Positions 1-13,034 of a stretch of 64,000 nt of DNA are shown here, one piece after another. The notes beneath the pieces were generated by a model that searched no databases, was not told the DNA's origin, and saw only the letters and a list, made by a program, of their open reading frames with translations. Position numbers and translations under genes: made by a program. Origin of the DNA: Apophysomyces variabilis (Eukaryota; Mucoromycota; Mucoromycetes; Mucorales; Mucoraceae); assembly GCA_002749535.1 (NCBI GenBank), contig MZZL01000406.1, positions 1 to 64,000 on the forward strand, read 5' to 3'. Every line of letters begins with the position of its first letter. The stretch's first letter is position 1.

Positions 1-891
1 CGACGATAGTCATCTTCTGCCAAGTCATCAATGGATTTGATTGCACCAGTGAGCATTCCACGTCCCAAAGGAGAACTATTATCAATCCATTCGTAAACGG
101 AAGACATAAACCTTATTCCACTTACTAGCAAACAATAGTAACACCAAGCTCCCGTGCGGCTTCCAACAGGCCGTTCTTTTCAATGTCCAAGGTCCAAGGA
201 GAGTATTCCATCTGAACCGCAGCAATTGGATGGACTTTATAAGCACGACGGAGTGTTTCAGCAGAACATTCTGAAAGGCCAAGATATCGCACGCGTCCTT
301 CTTTGACTAGCTCAGCCATGGCTTTCACGGTTTCTTCAATCGGTCTGATAGATATTGTTCAATAGATCGCTCAAGGTATATAGCAGAATGGCTACTTACG
401 TATTCTTATCCACTCTATGTTGATAGTATAAATCCACATAGGATACACCAAGATTTTGCAGACTTTTCTCAAATTGTTGACGAACGTATTCTGGCTTGCC
501 GGAGACACCGATGAAGGTTCCATTGTCATCGCGGACGTTGCCAAACTTGGTGCATAGAAAGATCTTGTCGCGATGGTTCTTAAGTACACGACCCAAAAGT
601 CGCTCGTTGTGTCCACAGCCATACATATCAGCCGTATCCCAGAAAGTGCATCTGTTAGATATTAGTCGATGCAAAAGGTAGTGTGATTTCAATATATACC
701 CAAGCTCCAGAGCTCTTTCTAAGGTCTTCACGCTTTCTTCATCATCAGTTTTACCATAGAATTCACTCATACTAAAATGATTATGTTAGGGACATTTGAT
801 AGTTGCCTTCATAATTGTCTTACCCCATGCATCCTAGACCGACTGCATTGATAGCAGGTCCGTTTTTACCGAGTTGCTTGACAGAAACCAT
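1..891 (-). CDS. Aldo/keto reductase (3' end outside window)
   Basis: NADPH-dependent aldo/keto reductase, closest in style to the fungal AKR13/pyridoxal-reductase-like group; substrate cannot be told. The start at 891 gives [20 protein letters not shown], the usual first strand. A short intron (about 823-772) joins GCMG to MSEFYG. A second intron near 655-700 joins ELG to [11 protein letters not shown], which holds the catalytic Asp and Tyr (D..MYG). The next exon carries KIFLCTKFG (catalytic Lys) and [15 protein letters not shown] (catalytic His). After an intron near 345-400 comes the [12 protein letters not shown] segment, then QMEYSPW, then [10 protein letters not shown] reading off the left edge. 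All catalytic-tetrad positions are therefore visible. Exon joins were read by eye. The C-terminal cofactor-binding segment lies outside the window. Confidence 0.9.
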
Positions 892-954
892 TTTGATTGC
901 TTATTAATTTGTTGTTCTTGGGTTGAAGACAGAGTTGCTTTTGTTCTTAGTTTG

Positions 955-962
955 TTTATATA
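955..962 (-). promoter_or_regulatory. Putative TATA box of the aldo/keto reductase gene
   Basis: On the minus strand this reads TATATAAA, 64-71 bases upstream of the ATG at 891, a plausible spacing for a fungal core promoter. Position and sequence are the only evidence. Confidence 0.4.
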
Positions 963-2803
963 TTATTCCCTCTCTTGTTGACGCGTAATTAACTTCCATT
1001 TCGGTTGGGATTCTCGCTCACTATGCGATTATTACCTTTTGCGGTAACATATTACGTATTTTAAGTTTAGCCGTGCAATTATCCGACTGACGGAGTTGCA
1101 TTACGTATGCTGCTTCCAAATATGACCCTGCTTGTGGGAATTTTTGAGTATTGGCTAAAGGATAGGTTTTTCATGCCTCCAGTTTTTCATTGCCAGGTTA
1201 GAATACGCTTATTCTGAAGTTGCCCTCAGAAATGCTGAAATCGATGCATTTTGTTATGGTCTCTATAACCATCCAATCGGAGTCGACGGCTGAGAAGAGC
1301 CCGTCGGCTATGCAAACCAGCTTTGCAGGTTTTATGTGGCGCACTGGGCATGCCTTAGCAAAGTCACATGTATATTTTTCAACATTATACATGGCGTCAT
1401 TGTTTATAAAACACTTTATCTGCATGGAGGAAAATTCAAAAAATAAAAGATGAGATAATAATGAAAGTTTAGAGGAACTGTTTGATTTATAATATTTTCG
1501 TTGTTCTTTTAAGCTAACTACTGTGTTACTTGCTACCTCTGCGTTTAAAACTAGGTTTTGTATTCAAAAAGCCTTGATAGATGTCCTGGCTGTCGTCTGC
1601 TGCCAGCTGTGGTGCAAGCCAGGGTCGGCATACTCAGCATTATGGCGAGTAACGCATAATTTGGGCAGATGCGCACAAACAACCAATCTTTAGAACAAGA
1701 ATATCCTTGAAATAAAACAATGGCCTTTATTAGCAACTACTAGAGCTTACTGTGTTCCGGAGCAAAACACTTCCTTCAAACAACCTTTAACACCTTGTAG
1801 GTTCCCGAAGCCAGACTCTGGTCGTCAGTTATTGCAGTAACTTCTCATCGGTAACGATAGGTCCAAAAACCCACTTTGCATCGTCCAAACGAAGCTTAAG
1901 TGTATGTAATAAGCAAATGTAACCCGTGATATTTATCAGTAAAGAAGCAGTATTCTATTGACCTTACAGGGGTTTTCGTGGATTGCGCAAGGCTTGGCAC
2001 TATCTACGTTTCAACCCCTATACCAATTCCGGATACTGAAACCCTTTAAGAGTTGACTATAAAATCGCAAGAAAGCTCAGGCAGCGTGATCGCAATTGGC
2101 AAAAAAAAAGGACCTATTCGACAGATCTTTTGCGATCCGGATATATAATGCTTCATCAGGAGATCAACCGCTTGACGTCGTGTGATCTGATTGTACTCTA
2201 TCAAGTCCCTTCTTGTCATCGCTACATAGAGACCATTCAGTCCAAGTTGCAACGGCAACCTTTATGAAATACAACTCTGTTTCTGGTTCAGTAAGTGAAA
2301 ATATCTCAATAAGTCTGGATAGTTTCGATGAAGTAGTCGTCCTTTCCATTTGGACATGTTGAGTAACTGGAACGGCGGCCACACTCGGCTGGATTTCTTT
2401 TCTGTTCCCTCTGTGCACACTTTACGAGTAAAAATTGCTCAGATAATTCTTCTAGTATTATACGTTTAATATTAGGGCGTGAGTGATGCTATAGTGAAAT
2501 TTATACTTTAACGATTTGAACACTGTGTCATAGACTCTTATCCAAGTGCGTGATAAGTCTTTTGCTCATCGCCTGGAAGTGACAAACACCGCTCTACTCT
2601 ATATACGCCATACCGTATCAGTACTATAAGTTCAATATTTTACCACAGAAGTTATTGAACGAGACGCGATTTCGCTAAGAAAGTGTGTCATGGAAAAAAT
2701 GAAAAACGGGAACATGGGCAACTCCGACCACGGGATATCTGTTCATCGCATTTTGGGAAACAGGCAATTTGTTTGGCCAACACTGATACTTGTTCTATTT
2801 TAA
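963..2803. other. Intergenic, no gene supported
   Basis: No open frame here has a recognisable domain. Two overlapping minus-strand frames around 2046-2418 look vaguely protein-like but are short, shifted relative to each other, and were not recognised. They could be remnants of an old repeat. Confidence 0.4.
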
Positions 2804-3456
2804 ATGGCTCTTCCTAAACGCATTATTAAGGTACAATCTGTAAAGCTAGATGGTGCCGTTGTTAATGCTATCTGCAGGAAACTGAACGCTTGCTGGCGGA
2901 CCCTGTTCCTGGTATCAGCGCTTCGCCACACGACGACAATCTGCGTTATTTTGACGTGATCATTGCTGGCCCTGACCAGTCACCCTTTCAAGGTGAACGG
3001 ATTGCAAAACTGACATCAACTTGTTACTGATGGTTATAGACTGGTAATAGATGGCGTGTTTCGTCTCGAACTGTTCTTGCCGGAGGAGTATCCCATGGGT
3101 CCACCTAAAGTCCGTTTTCTGACCAAGATTTACCATCCCAACATTGACAAGCTTGGAAGAATCTGTCTTGACATTCTCAAGGGTAAAGAGGTATTGTTGT
3201 CTTAATGTTCGAGAGATTGACATACTTCACAGACAAATGGTCCCCCGCTCTTCAAATTCGTACCGTCCTTCTCTCTATACAAGCGTTGTTGTCTGCGCCC
3301 AATCCCGATGATCCCTTAGCAAATGATGTTGCGCAGCATTGGAAAGAGGATGAAAAAGATGCGATCAATACAGGTAACGATGACATTGCAATAAACTTGA
3401 GTTGACTGACCTTTCCCTTAGCTCGTCAATGGACTGCAATGTATGCCCGTAATTAA
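2804..3456 (+). CDS. ubc13: Ubiquitin-conjugating enzyme E2, UBC13/UBE2N type
   Basis: E2 enzyme that, with an Mms2/Uev partner, builds Lys63-linked ubiquitin chains in DNA-damage tolerance (family knowledge). Five exons read cleanly: [21 protein letters not shown] across the first intron, then [29 protein letters not shown], then the active-site block [17 protein letters not shown] with the catalytic Cys, then [20 protein letters not shown] and [11 protein letters not shown], ending [11 protein letters not shown]. The full-length product is about 150 residues, the family norm. The HPN tripeptide is present. Introns are short and their phases restore the frame exactly. The position after SPFQ reads Asp where UBC13 proteins usually have Gly, from the splice GAT; this depends on the acceptor chosen, because the nearer AG would give a stop. 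Confidence 0.95.
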
Positions 3457-6028
3457 ACTATTTTGGCTACTATATCTCGTTGAGGTAATCGTTTGGTTTT
3501 CCTTTACACGATTTGATTTTATAAAGATCATTGTCGCAAGTTTTTTGGAGCTTATCTACCGTTGGTACTACGAGTGTCCTCCATGAAAGATTCATTTTAC
3601 TTCAACACTATAAGATAAATATCTAAACATGGGGAAAGAATAAATGACTTTGGGCGATTGCGCTTCTGTCGACAACACAAGAACGTTAGAAAGCCCATAT
3701 TTCATGAAAAAGATATGGTTACCTATCTGTCCCATTGCGGTATAGGTTTTGGTGATTATTTTGTGCGTACAATTCATACTTAAGTCTAACCATCGTCACC
3801 TCCAAAATCCTGATCTTCTATCCCTGATTCAGAGTGACAACAAACATACAAGAAAGAAAGATTAGTGTGTTTGCCCTGCTTTCACAACAGGCAAAGAAAA
3901 TGAAGTGATTGCAACCTGAGTTATCTGTATTCCCTGCTATCGTTCTAACTATAACACAGTGGCTTGTGTATTTTCACCGATCGAAAACTATTCGAATGTT
4001 TCTGGCTTTAGCCTGAACTTGAGCAGCAATATCGGTTTGGAGAAGGATCTATTAAATATGTCTGGTAAAGATGGGATCCCGCATTATGAGACCCTAGCTA
4101 TTACACAAAGCAGAACAAATCGTTAAATCTGTAGAAAGCAGCTCTAACACTACAAACCGTTCGCATTGCATGTGTCAAAATATTGTTTAGTTTTCCTTTG
4201 CTCTAGCAATCTTTTTTCCACCATAGCACACATCATATCATTACTATGCCTGATATTGTTCATAGTGCATGGAACAACTCATTCTGGCCTCATCAGCCAA
4301 TTATTTCCGGTGAACCCAGTGAATGATGGCCCAAAATCAGGGACGTGCATTTTACTACGTGCCTGTCATTTGAATTACATTCCCCCAAGTCGAAGATGCC
4401 CAATCAGGATGATAATGATCCTCCTCATATAGAACCTAAGGATGTTTCTTCTTCATTTTATATACCCTCTTCTGTTTTGTATGTACGTTACATACATCCG
4501 GAAGATTCCCCTTCTTCAACCTTAATATGTATGAACATGACATCAGTGACCATAAACATACCTTGCCATTATCCGACCACAGAAAAGTTTAATAGATGTA
4601 TACCTAATAATTCTATTCTCACCCTTTGTTCGCTGCAGACTTGAATAAAATTACTTCTTCTATGACCACACCATAGCCTTTATGTTAATTGCTCATTGCG
4701 GTTACTGAAGCTGAAAAGCATTCAGTACCAACATCCAGACGTATAACGATCATTTTACTTATCCGTCTCCGAAGTGTCCACCTTTATCATTGCCCAACAG
4801 ATCCTGTCGAGGATATTACCCTTTTCGCATTCATAGTAAATAATACTGCCAAATAGGAGCTTTTACTTATAGGCTTTATTACAGGCTGAGCAAGGGCTTT
4901 GATGCACAAGACATGTATGAGTTCTCTATATTCATGGCGGTAATGCGAATTTAGATATAAAACAATCATATCCGCTGTAGCTACAATTACTGTTCTCGCA
5001 TCAATATCGACTTCCTTCACATTGTCAACGTTGAATGGGCCTTTGATAAAAGAAGTCATGGTCATGTAGTCGTTTATAAAAAGCGTCCGGACTTTTCTTC
5101 TCAATTACTCATCTTCTCCTCAGGTCAAATACTTCCATCTAGCTTTGAACATAGATTAACTCTGTACCACATAGTTCTGCTACCGATAATCTCCCGAGGA
5201 AGTCCTTTGCCTTCTTTGGATTTCCTCATTTGACTTTCTATATTTCCTTTAACGGCTCGTCCCGTGGAGTATCAGCGTCTCCGAAAAGAGTGCATTCATT
5301 CTGGATGGGGCATATTGTCTGTAAGTGTTTTGATTGATACAATATTCCATAATTCCATACTAACGATGTGATTGTTTTACAGCACGCGACCACTGTTGGC
5401 TTCCTGATTTTTTCAAGTACGTCTTTTGTCATTGATGGAATCACGTCAATGCGTATTCCTTTCCTTGTTGAGTGTACATGATATCAATGGCATAAGGGAT
5501 TCATTGATTTTTCCTCTCTTCCCTATCCCAATGTCTGTAATTAAACCGATGATTAACAAAATTCTATCAATGCAATCGTCACTCATTCGTTTGAAAAAGT
5601 AAATAATACGAAGGCGAAAGGTCATTATCTTTTTTGACCTTCCAGCCTTTCTCTGTCAGGTCTTAAAATGAGCCATCATTATTCCTCAATCAAGCCGACA
5701 GCAATATCTTAGGCGGGTTTATGATGCCTGTAAGCGACAAATATTGTGTAGTTGAAGCAAGCAGTTTATTGATTGGGAATTTTTGCTCTTTTTTTTCTTG
5801 CCATTCAGCTCTTTGGCCGGCATTCTTTTAGAATCGGCTATCATTGCCGCCCATCTGTTATACACAACTCCGTGCTGCCCTGGATAGGACACGCACGTGG
5901 GTGCCAGCCCATATGCGCTGAAGTTGCATGTTCGCTTGTAACTCATATAAAAGCATCAGTAGCCTGCAACCGAGTATACCGGATGCGAAACGATAAGAGT
6001 ATTGCTGCTTCTTTATTCAGATTAAAAA
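3457..6028. other. Intergenic, no gene supported
   Basis: About 2.5 kb between the E2 gene and the 3' end of SPT6. Only short frames of 60-105 codons occur on either strand, none with a recognised motif, and no consistent splice pattern joins them. The left part is the E2 3' flank and the right end is the SPT6 3' flank. Confidence 0.4.
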
Positions 6029-9000
6029 CTATCGGTGCCGTCGACGACGCGCTTCTGATGCCTGTAATCGCTTAAATCCGTCGATTAAATCGCCTACTAT
6101 CGGATAGGATGTATCACGCAATCGATAGCCCTCAGGAAGAACTTTAACAGGCTACAATGTATTTCAGTAAATATAAAAAAGCTAAGGATCAAAGTTGCTA
6201 CTTACCCATCGCATAGGAGGCGCATGTGCGTTCAGCTTGTAGCCTAGATCAAAGTAACCAGGTCTTTCGCTCATACAAAAGCCATATGCAGACATGTTTG
6301 GATTAGCTCGGGTAGACGCCGCAAGATGTTCCTCTACATACAGGTTAACTACCAATGCCGTACACTAATATATTACTCACGCAATGCTTTATAACCTCCT
6401 GGTTTGTACTTAGGATGTGATACAAGCTCTTGCACCTTTCTGGCGATAGCTTCGACGTACGTGACAATAAGCTCATCTAAATCCTCGAATACTTGATCGC
6501 CAACTTTGACCTTCGTAGATGGATCATAGTCATTGCCCGATCGAAGTACAAGCACATCAACATGCTGATACACGCCTTCGTCTACTTTCCAAGTTATCGC
6601 AATATGGTCATATCCGCGTGAAGACGGTCGAATCACAAGATCGCCTCGCTGCCGATTAGCGAGGAATTCTTCAGCTTGTTTATGATCCAGTTGTTGGAAA
6701 AGGGGATGACGAATGGAACGTTTCGCCCTTGCCTGCTTTTGCTGTTTCAGTTTACGTCGGTCCGCTTCTCGTTTTTCATCCTGATAATCGTAATAGGGAT
6801 CTTCTGGAAGTTTGCGCAAGGCGAGGTCACCATCCGGTTTGGTATCGGATGCCTTACATGACAGATCCACAACAAACTTTTCTTTGTCGATACGTAAGAC
6901 TTTGCAATTGATTGTCTGTCCAGGTTGTACTACATCTGCAACATTCACTACTCTGTCATCAGAGATATTATCAACATATATTACGCCCTCCAACCCAGAG
7001 TCCAGAATACAGTGTGCAATCTTTCCACGTAAAGCCACTACTTTGGCAGGAACAATAAATCCTTGGCTCAATGTCTGTGGTGTTTCGCCTGTAACCATAA
7101 CAAACGTTTCTTCCATAGTGGGTCGTGAATACTTCTGGCGTCTGTCGTGGTAGGGTCCTTGAAGTTCCAGTTTAATATGTTCCAAAATCTGCCTCTTAGG
7201 TGCATTATACTGTTGACGTAAGACAACTGCATAATCGTCCAGAATCAAATCGTTCAGCTTGTCAGGGTATTCTTTGATAACGCGAGTGACGATAGCAACT
7301 TTGGAATCGTAGTCATCCATTTCGTCTTCGTCGATTTCCAAAGCATCACCTGCCATTTTGCGTGCTAACTCATAATCTTGCGGATGAATACGTGTGTCGT
7401 CCAAAATGTCAGCTCCATCCACATCGCGGATACGAAGGTAGCTAGCGCAATTCATGAAAGTGTTTGCAGGTGTGAGTTTTCGCAAGACAAGAGCTGTTCT
7501 GCTTTCAAGTTCACCCTAAAAAGAAGGCACTTGTCAAGCAACAACTACAGGGAATAAAATGTATTTACCGTTGCATCCAATTTCTTCAAGATACTTTGTG
7601 CTTTTCGAGGGCCAAATCCACATACATATTGTAATGCGTTCGCTATGTACGGTGAATGAATCGCGGCATTGATGTCGACACCAAGATTGTTGACAACGTT
7701 GATAAGCGCCCTTTCAAGATAGAATAGTAACAGATCTTCTGGAACTAGATGCTGATGCTCGTGATGTCGTAAGGCTAACAGATCGCGACCCAGTCCGACG
7801 TATTCAAGTACTGGATTCTGTAGCTTTCGGGCCAAACTTACGCAATATCGTGCCACCTCAGACATCTCCCCAAACTCTTCTTCCGCACGTTTGGAATTTT
7901 TGTACAGTCTCGCAGCTTCATCATTCACGACTACAAAATCAACCGTTCCTGCCCCACTTTCCTTCGACTGATTAATTTCTGTCACCATCATCTGCATATG
8001 TTTGAGTAGTTTACGAGTTTCAGCAGTATAGCCTGAAAGACAGACAACGTTTGTTTTGCGTGATTTAATAAACTCCAGCATCGTCTTCCAATGACGTTCA
8101 TCTTTTAGGTGGGGTACTTGGATGTGGTCAAGCACTCTGCCGCGATGATTGACAAAAACGGCTACAGTTGGATCTTTTGGACCGCCGTTCCCAGAGGATA
8201 CTGCTACAACGCGAGGGATACCGTTCTTATAGCGATCTGCGTCTGGACCGCGGAAAGGACCGACATCGATTTTAGATTGCAAGGATCGTGACGCTGCTTT
8301 GCATATGTGTTCTTGTGCCTCCACTCTCAACTGTTCTCGGATGTATTTGTCCATCATGGGAACCAGATAATCCTTCAGAGCCTGCTCCAAAACTTCTTTT
8401 CGCTGGTCATTCCATTGTTGAACCGTATCGCTATATCCATCCGAAAGGTAATACTCGGCAATTTTGTTAAACCATGCGTTGTAATTGGGAATCGTAATTT
8501 TGATCGAAAGCAAGCCATCACTTTCTCCTTTCAAGATATACAAAAATTGACCGTCTTTAAAGCTTGAAATTGGTTTTTCACGAAGGTATTTGAATGGCTA
8601 TCATGATATTATCAGAACAGATCACAGATATAACCTAGAAATGAATGATGATAACTTACATGCATTGGGTGAAGGTCGCCAATTACTCGTGTACCTTTTT
8701 CAGTTGGTCTCACAGTTACCACAGCGTTACCTTCCCAATCACGCCTCATTGCTTTTCGCATCTGAGGATCATAGCCGATTTCTTGTGCAAGGATTGATTT
8801 TGCAGCTATGGTTCAATTGTGATTATGCTTATTCAATATAAGTAGAGCACCTACCTCGTAATACTTTAGAGCAGTCCGGAAAACTGCCGTCGATGTAATT
8901 CTGCGCCTCATCCTCAGGATTCAAATCGATATCTTCTGGATAATAACGTCGATTGCCATGCAAATAATTCGCTCCTAATTCTCGTGCTGTGATGCCAAAT

Positions 9001-10697
9001 TTCTATTTCATCATTAGAATGCTTATAGTGCAGGAATTGTTTCGTATTACCGGGAGAAATGCTGGTATTTTAGTTTTTTGACTGAGTTCGTATAGCGACT
9101 TGTTCGAGGGTCTTTTTGGTCCATTATTTTGCTGTTGTCTTGCATTCACATTATCACTGAATTTGAAGTTCACATAGTCGGTCAAATCCGTGACTTCCTC
9201 CACCTTTTCAACTCTACTGCTCATTTCGTCGACGTAATCATCCTTGATAAAACATCTCGCAAGAAACTCCTTTAATGCCACCTTTCTCTCCTTAAAGCTA
9301 TGATATTTAAAATCCAAATCATAGATGTCCCAAAGCTCATCGTTCGTCAGAATCTCCGTTGTTGCGCCAGTAGTTTTGTCGATCTCGGTGAAAAAGTCAC
9401 GTCGATGATCTTTGATGTGAGGAACTTCCAAGAACTCTCGGACAAAGAAGCCAACGACATATGTAACTGCTGTTGTAAATTTTTCTGAAGGTTGATCCAA
9501 TCCTCTAGCGCGCGCCAGCTGTCTTGCAATCCACTCGCCTTCTTCTTGCACTTGCGACATTTCAGTTTCTCCAAATGTTTTCTTCAGACCTTCATATCGC
9601 ATTTGCAAACGCTCGGGAACATCTGTCAAACGGATAACCTCATCTTCCTCGGTCAACATGCGTTCTGCAAGCTCGCTCGGTTCAAATATGTCAGCAAGTT
9701 GAGGCTCGTTCTCGTGTTTATCCGCTTCTAATGGCTGAAAAAATTGTCGGTAATCTGATCATACTGCATAGTCGAAGCATACCTCGTCATCATACAGAGC
9801 CCATTCATAGTCGCCACCATCGCCAAAAATGTCATACATGTCCATTACAGCACTGACATTCGTTAATAATTGAAGGATTCCATAACTATAAGACTTACTC
9901 TTCGCTGAGACCTTCTGGTAACATCTCCATCATGCCTTTACCAGACTTGGGTCGTCGTGAGCGATCGGCATCATAATAAGGCGTCCTTTCATCACGGTAT
10001 CTATCACCAAGTACTTCATCCAGATCATCATCCTCGTCTGCTATGAAATCGTTCAAGTCATCACGCGGTGCTGGCTCCTCTTCTTCGTCAGAAAATATCT
10101 TCTCAACGCTCTTCGAGCTCGAGGTAAATGAAGGCTCTTCTCTACCACGTTTCAGACGTTTTAATTTAGGCTGATAACGGAAGCAGATTAGCAATGAAGT
10201 TGTGACATAGAGAGGATACGGGCATTACCCCTGCCGAGCGAGCCAGTTTCAGACCAGTATTTTCTTCCAAGAGATCCAGGTCCTCCTCGTCAAGTTCTTC
10301 CGTAACTATAGGAAATCAATTACTATATTGACATAAGATACCCATCTCTAACGCACATGCTTCAACTTTCTTGCGTTTCTTTCGCTTAACGGTGACTTCG
10401 CCTGAATCGTCCGATTCTTGATCTTCTTCTTCCTCATCGTCCACAATAAATCCTTCTGCGATCTAAAGTAACGTTTGAGAAATTTTGTTGGATCGTGATG
10501 AGGGTAATAAATCGTACTTTTCTGGCTTCTTCTTCATCTTCCTCTTCTTCCTCCTCGTCTTCGTCGTCGTCGTCTTCTTCGTCCTCCTGGTCGTATCCTA
10601 CTGGTTCTCCTTCTCCCTCAAAGTCTTCCTCGTCTTGATCATTAAAAAAATCGTTCTGCATATTATAAGGTTCTGCGGCTTCGTCACGGCTTGACAT
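6029..10697 (-). CDS. spt6: Transcription elongation factor / histone chaperone SPT6
   Basis: SPT6 travels with RNA polymerase II, reassembles nucleosomes and promotes elongation (family knowledge). Start at 10697 gives MSSRDEAAEPYNMQNDFF followed by a long Asp/Glu-rich N-terminus and basic KRKK stretches, as in SPT6. The core follows: MLTEEDEVIRLTDVPERLQ (near 9600), a large exon 8543-7565 with the YqgF/RNase H-like fold (PRVVAVSSGNGG, VAVFVNHRGRVLDH) and the helix-hairpin-helix (YVCGFGPRKAQSILKKLDA), then the S1 domain (GFIVPAKVVALRGKIAHC) and the tandem SH2 region (HPLFQQLDHKQAEEFLANR, GDLVIRPSSRGYDHIAI). The last exons give MSAYGFCMSERPGYFDLGYK and end in RRRRHR. At least eight short introns; roughly 1,400 residues. 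An in-frame ATG at 10733 is an alternative start. Confidence 0.95.
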
Positions 10698-11841
10698 TTT
10701 TATTTTGGTCGAAGCGGGGGCAAAGTGCAACACTTTTGGGACTTGCCAGTTGGGCTTTTTGGTCTGTAACAGCGAAGAATTTCATCCAATCACAGACGTA
10801 GTAAAATCATCGGGAACAATTTTCATCATCCAATAGGAATAATAAGTTTAGAATTCTTTTCGTTAAATTCGCAAGTGCCATAGCTCGTATTTTTAGACAA
10901 CATGCAAATCACACAGCATGTTTGAAGCCCAAAGATACATGGTTCTTTACATAATAATGTTGTACACAATTTTGCCTACCGAATTTGTCGCTTGAAGTTT
11001 GTTCTTTAACTTCAAAAATCCGATTACTGAACAGAATAGCTCGGAGGGCTCCAAAAAGAAAGAGAATTAGCACGACGATAGCGCCATCTCCATCAAAGAT
11101 TCACGAGGTAAGCTATTATCTTAATTTCAGAATCATATGTAATGCATCATATACCCTTGGCTGGAACAAAGTTATAGATTGTGTTGCTCGACTAAGATTG
11201 AAAAATAAGACAGAAAGGTGTTAGGGGCGATCACAGTCGGGTTTTTGTTTCGCATCTACCCCGCCGACTTGTACTACCATAATCCGAAGGCAGAGGAATG
11301 ACCAAAGGACAGCAACTAATCTAAAGCAAGCTGTTATAAGCATCTTTCAATTGAAGCACAAGTTGCAATAGGATATATGTAGCCCAAAAGGTTGTAGATC
11401 ACGGAAGACACATTCTGTTCCAGGATAGCTGAAGAGTGTGCTTTCATTCCAGAATAGCATCCAATGAGTATTAAGCATAAGGCTGATGCTATTCATTGTT
11501 CAAACGATAAATAGTATCGGAAGGAAGAGTCTCTTGTTGTGTTGAATGCATTTTGTGTGCGTGTGACCAAAGGGCTGGTTAAATTCAGCCGCTCCCGAAA
11601 AACGCAATGTGAGGTGACGCAAAAAAACAAAATGAGTTCCATGGTGCAAACTTTCTTTCGTTCTTTTCCTTTTCTTATACGAGAATGAAGGTTTCATTCA
11701 AGAAAACGGAGAAAAAGCTTGTAAGATTTGCCCAATGCTTATAAACCACCCAGGAATAAAAATATGCGTGTCTAGTATACTTTTCCCACTGTTCCGACAT
11801 CGCAACCAGCAAAGTCCAATGTCGTTTGCGACCTCGATGCT
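10698..11841. other. Divergent promoter region between SPT6 and the stress-domain gene
   Basis: About 1.1 kb separates the two divergent starts. It must hold both promoters and probably the 5' end of the right-hand gene, whose first exon is uncertain. No other coding signal was recognised. Confidence 0.4.
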
Positions 11842-13034
11842 ATGCTTGCTCAAGAAATAGAGGATCTCAATCGAGATACGGAAGAGGATAGAAGAGTCAA
11901 AGCAGCCGTCATTGTAGCCAAACCTGATCCTAACAAACTTGCAGATGATGACGACAGCGATGACGATAGTTCTTCTGATACCTCTGGTGCAGGTCGTATC
12001 CGATTTCGCTTACCAAAGATAAATCGACCACCGCGTGAAGAATACTATTATTATGAAGAAGATGATGACGATTATGAAGATGACTTGGCTGTGAGGGATC
12101 CTGAACTATTCCGAACAACCGAATTAAACCGGCAGATCGTGCTGGATGATATGCCGCCTCCTTCCCCAATGGATACCCAAAAATCTGGTAAATTACAACG
12201 ACGACCGCCTGAGCTGGTGTTTTCAGAGCCACCAGAGACGATCACCGCATCGGATCGTATCGTGGTTTCTTTTATGTACGGTCGCTGTCCGGAACAACCT
12301 GTCAGGAAATCGCGAAAGTATTTGATGGCTTGTGATTTTGGTGAAGAGAGTATGTATGCGATTCACTGGGCAATGGGAACCATGCTACGAAGCGGAGACG
12401 AAGTGCATGTGGTGAGCGTCCTAAATACAGAGGAGGACGTCGACGATATGGACGAAGAGGAAAAGTATCGATTATGGCAGGAGGTACGAGTACCAGTTTA
12501 TTTCACTCTGTGCTAATCTTGCTATCTGCATCATTTTGTTTTAGTTGGATCGAAATTCCAAAGCACTCATTTCCAAAGTACGAACCATACTTGGCAATAT
12601 GTTGCTTTATAATATCAAGATAGCGGTCTATACGACAGCAGGCCAAACGAAGGAGTGCCTGTTAAGTTTGGTGAATATCGGCTCCTATGTTATTATATGA
12701 ATGTACTTTTAACCTATTGTAGATATATGAAACTCCTTTGACAATGGTCGTTTGTGGATCAAGAGATCGAGGGGCCTTTAAAGGGTAATTATCGTTGTAT
12801 GTAATAAACGTGTTAATGATGGTACGTAGGATGTTGATGGGTAGTGTATCAACATTTCTGGTGAATAACTCGCCTGTCCCGGTCACTGTCGTTAGACCAC
12901 AGAACAAGGCTAAGTCTAATAAGAAGAAGCTCACTGCGGCTCAGAAACTGAGCCAAAGTGTCCGTAGCGGACAACTGAAAGTCGATGAAGTGGCAGGGTC
13001 CACTCCTAGCATCAATAGCCATGATGGTATTTAA
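11842..13034 (+). CDS. Universal stress protein (UspA) domain protein with acidic N-terminus
   Basis: Four visible exons. The first (11842-12483) has an acidic, Ser-rich N-terminal region (DDDDSDDDSSSDTS, a YYYYEEDDDDYEDD run), then the UspA fold begins: RKYLMACDFGEESMYAIHWA and SGDEVHVVSVLN. After introns it continues IKIAVYTTAGQTKECLLSL, then TPLTMVVCGSRDRGAFKG, then MLMGSVSTFLVNNSPVPVTV. The Gly-rich GSRDRG...GSVS segment resembles the nucleotide-binding loop of ATP-binding Usp proteins. A basic, low-complexity tail follows. The frame stays open upstream of 11842 (a VVCDLDA segment), so a further 5' exon is likely and the start given is a minimum. Fungal proteins of this type are poorly characterised; nucleotide binding and a stress role are inference from the fold. 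Confidence 0.8.
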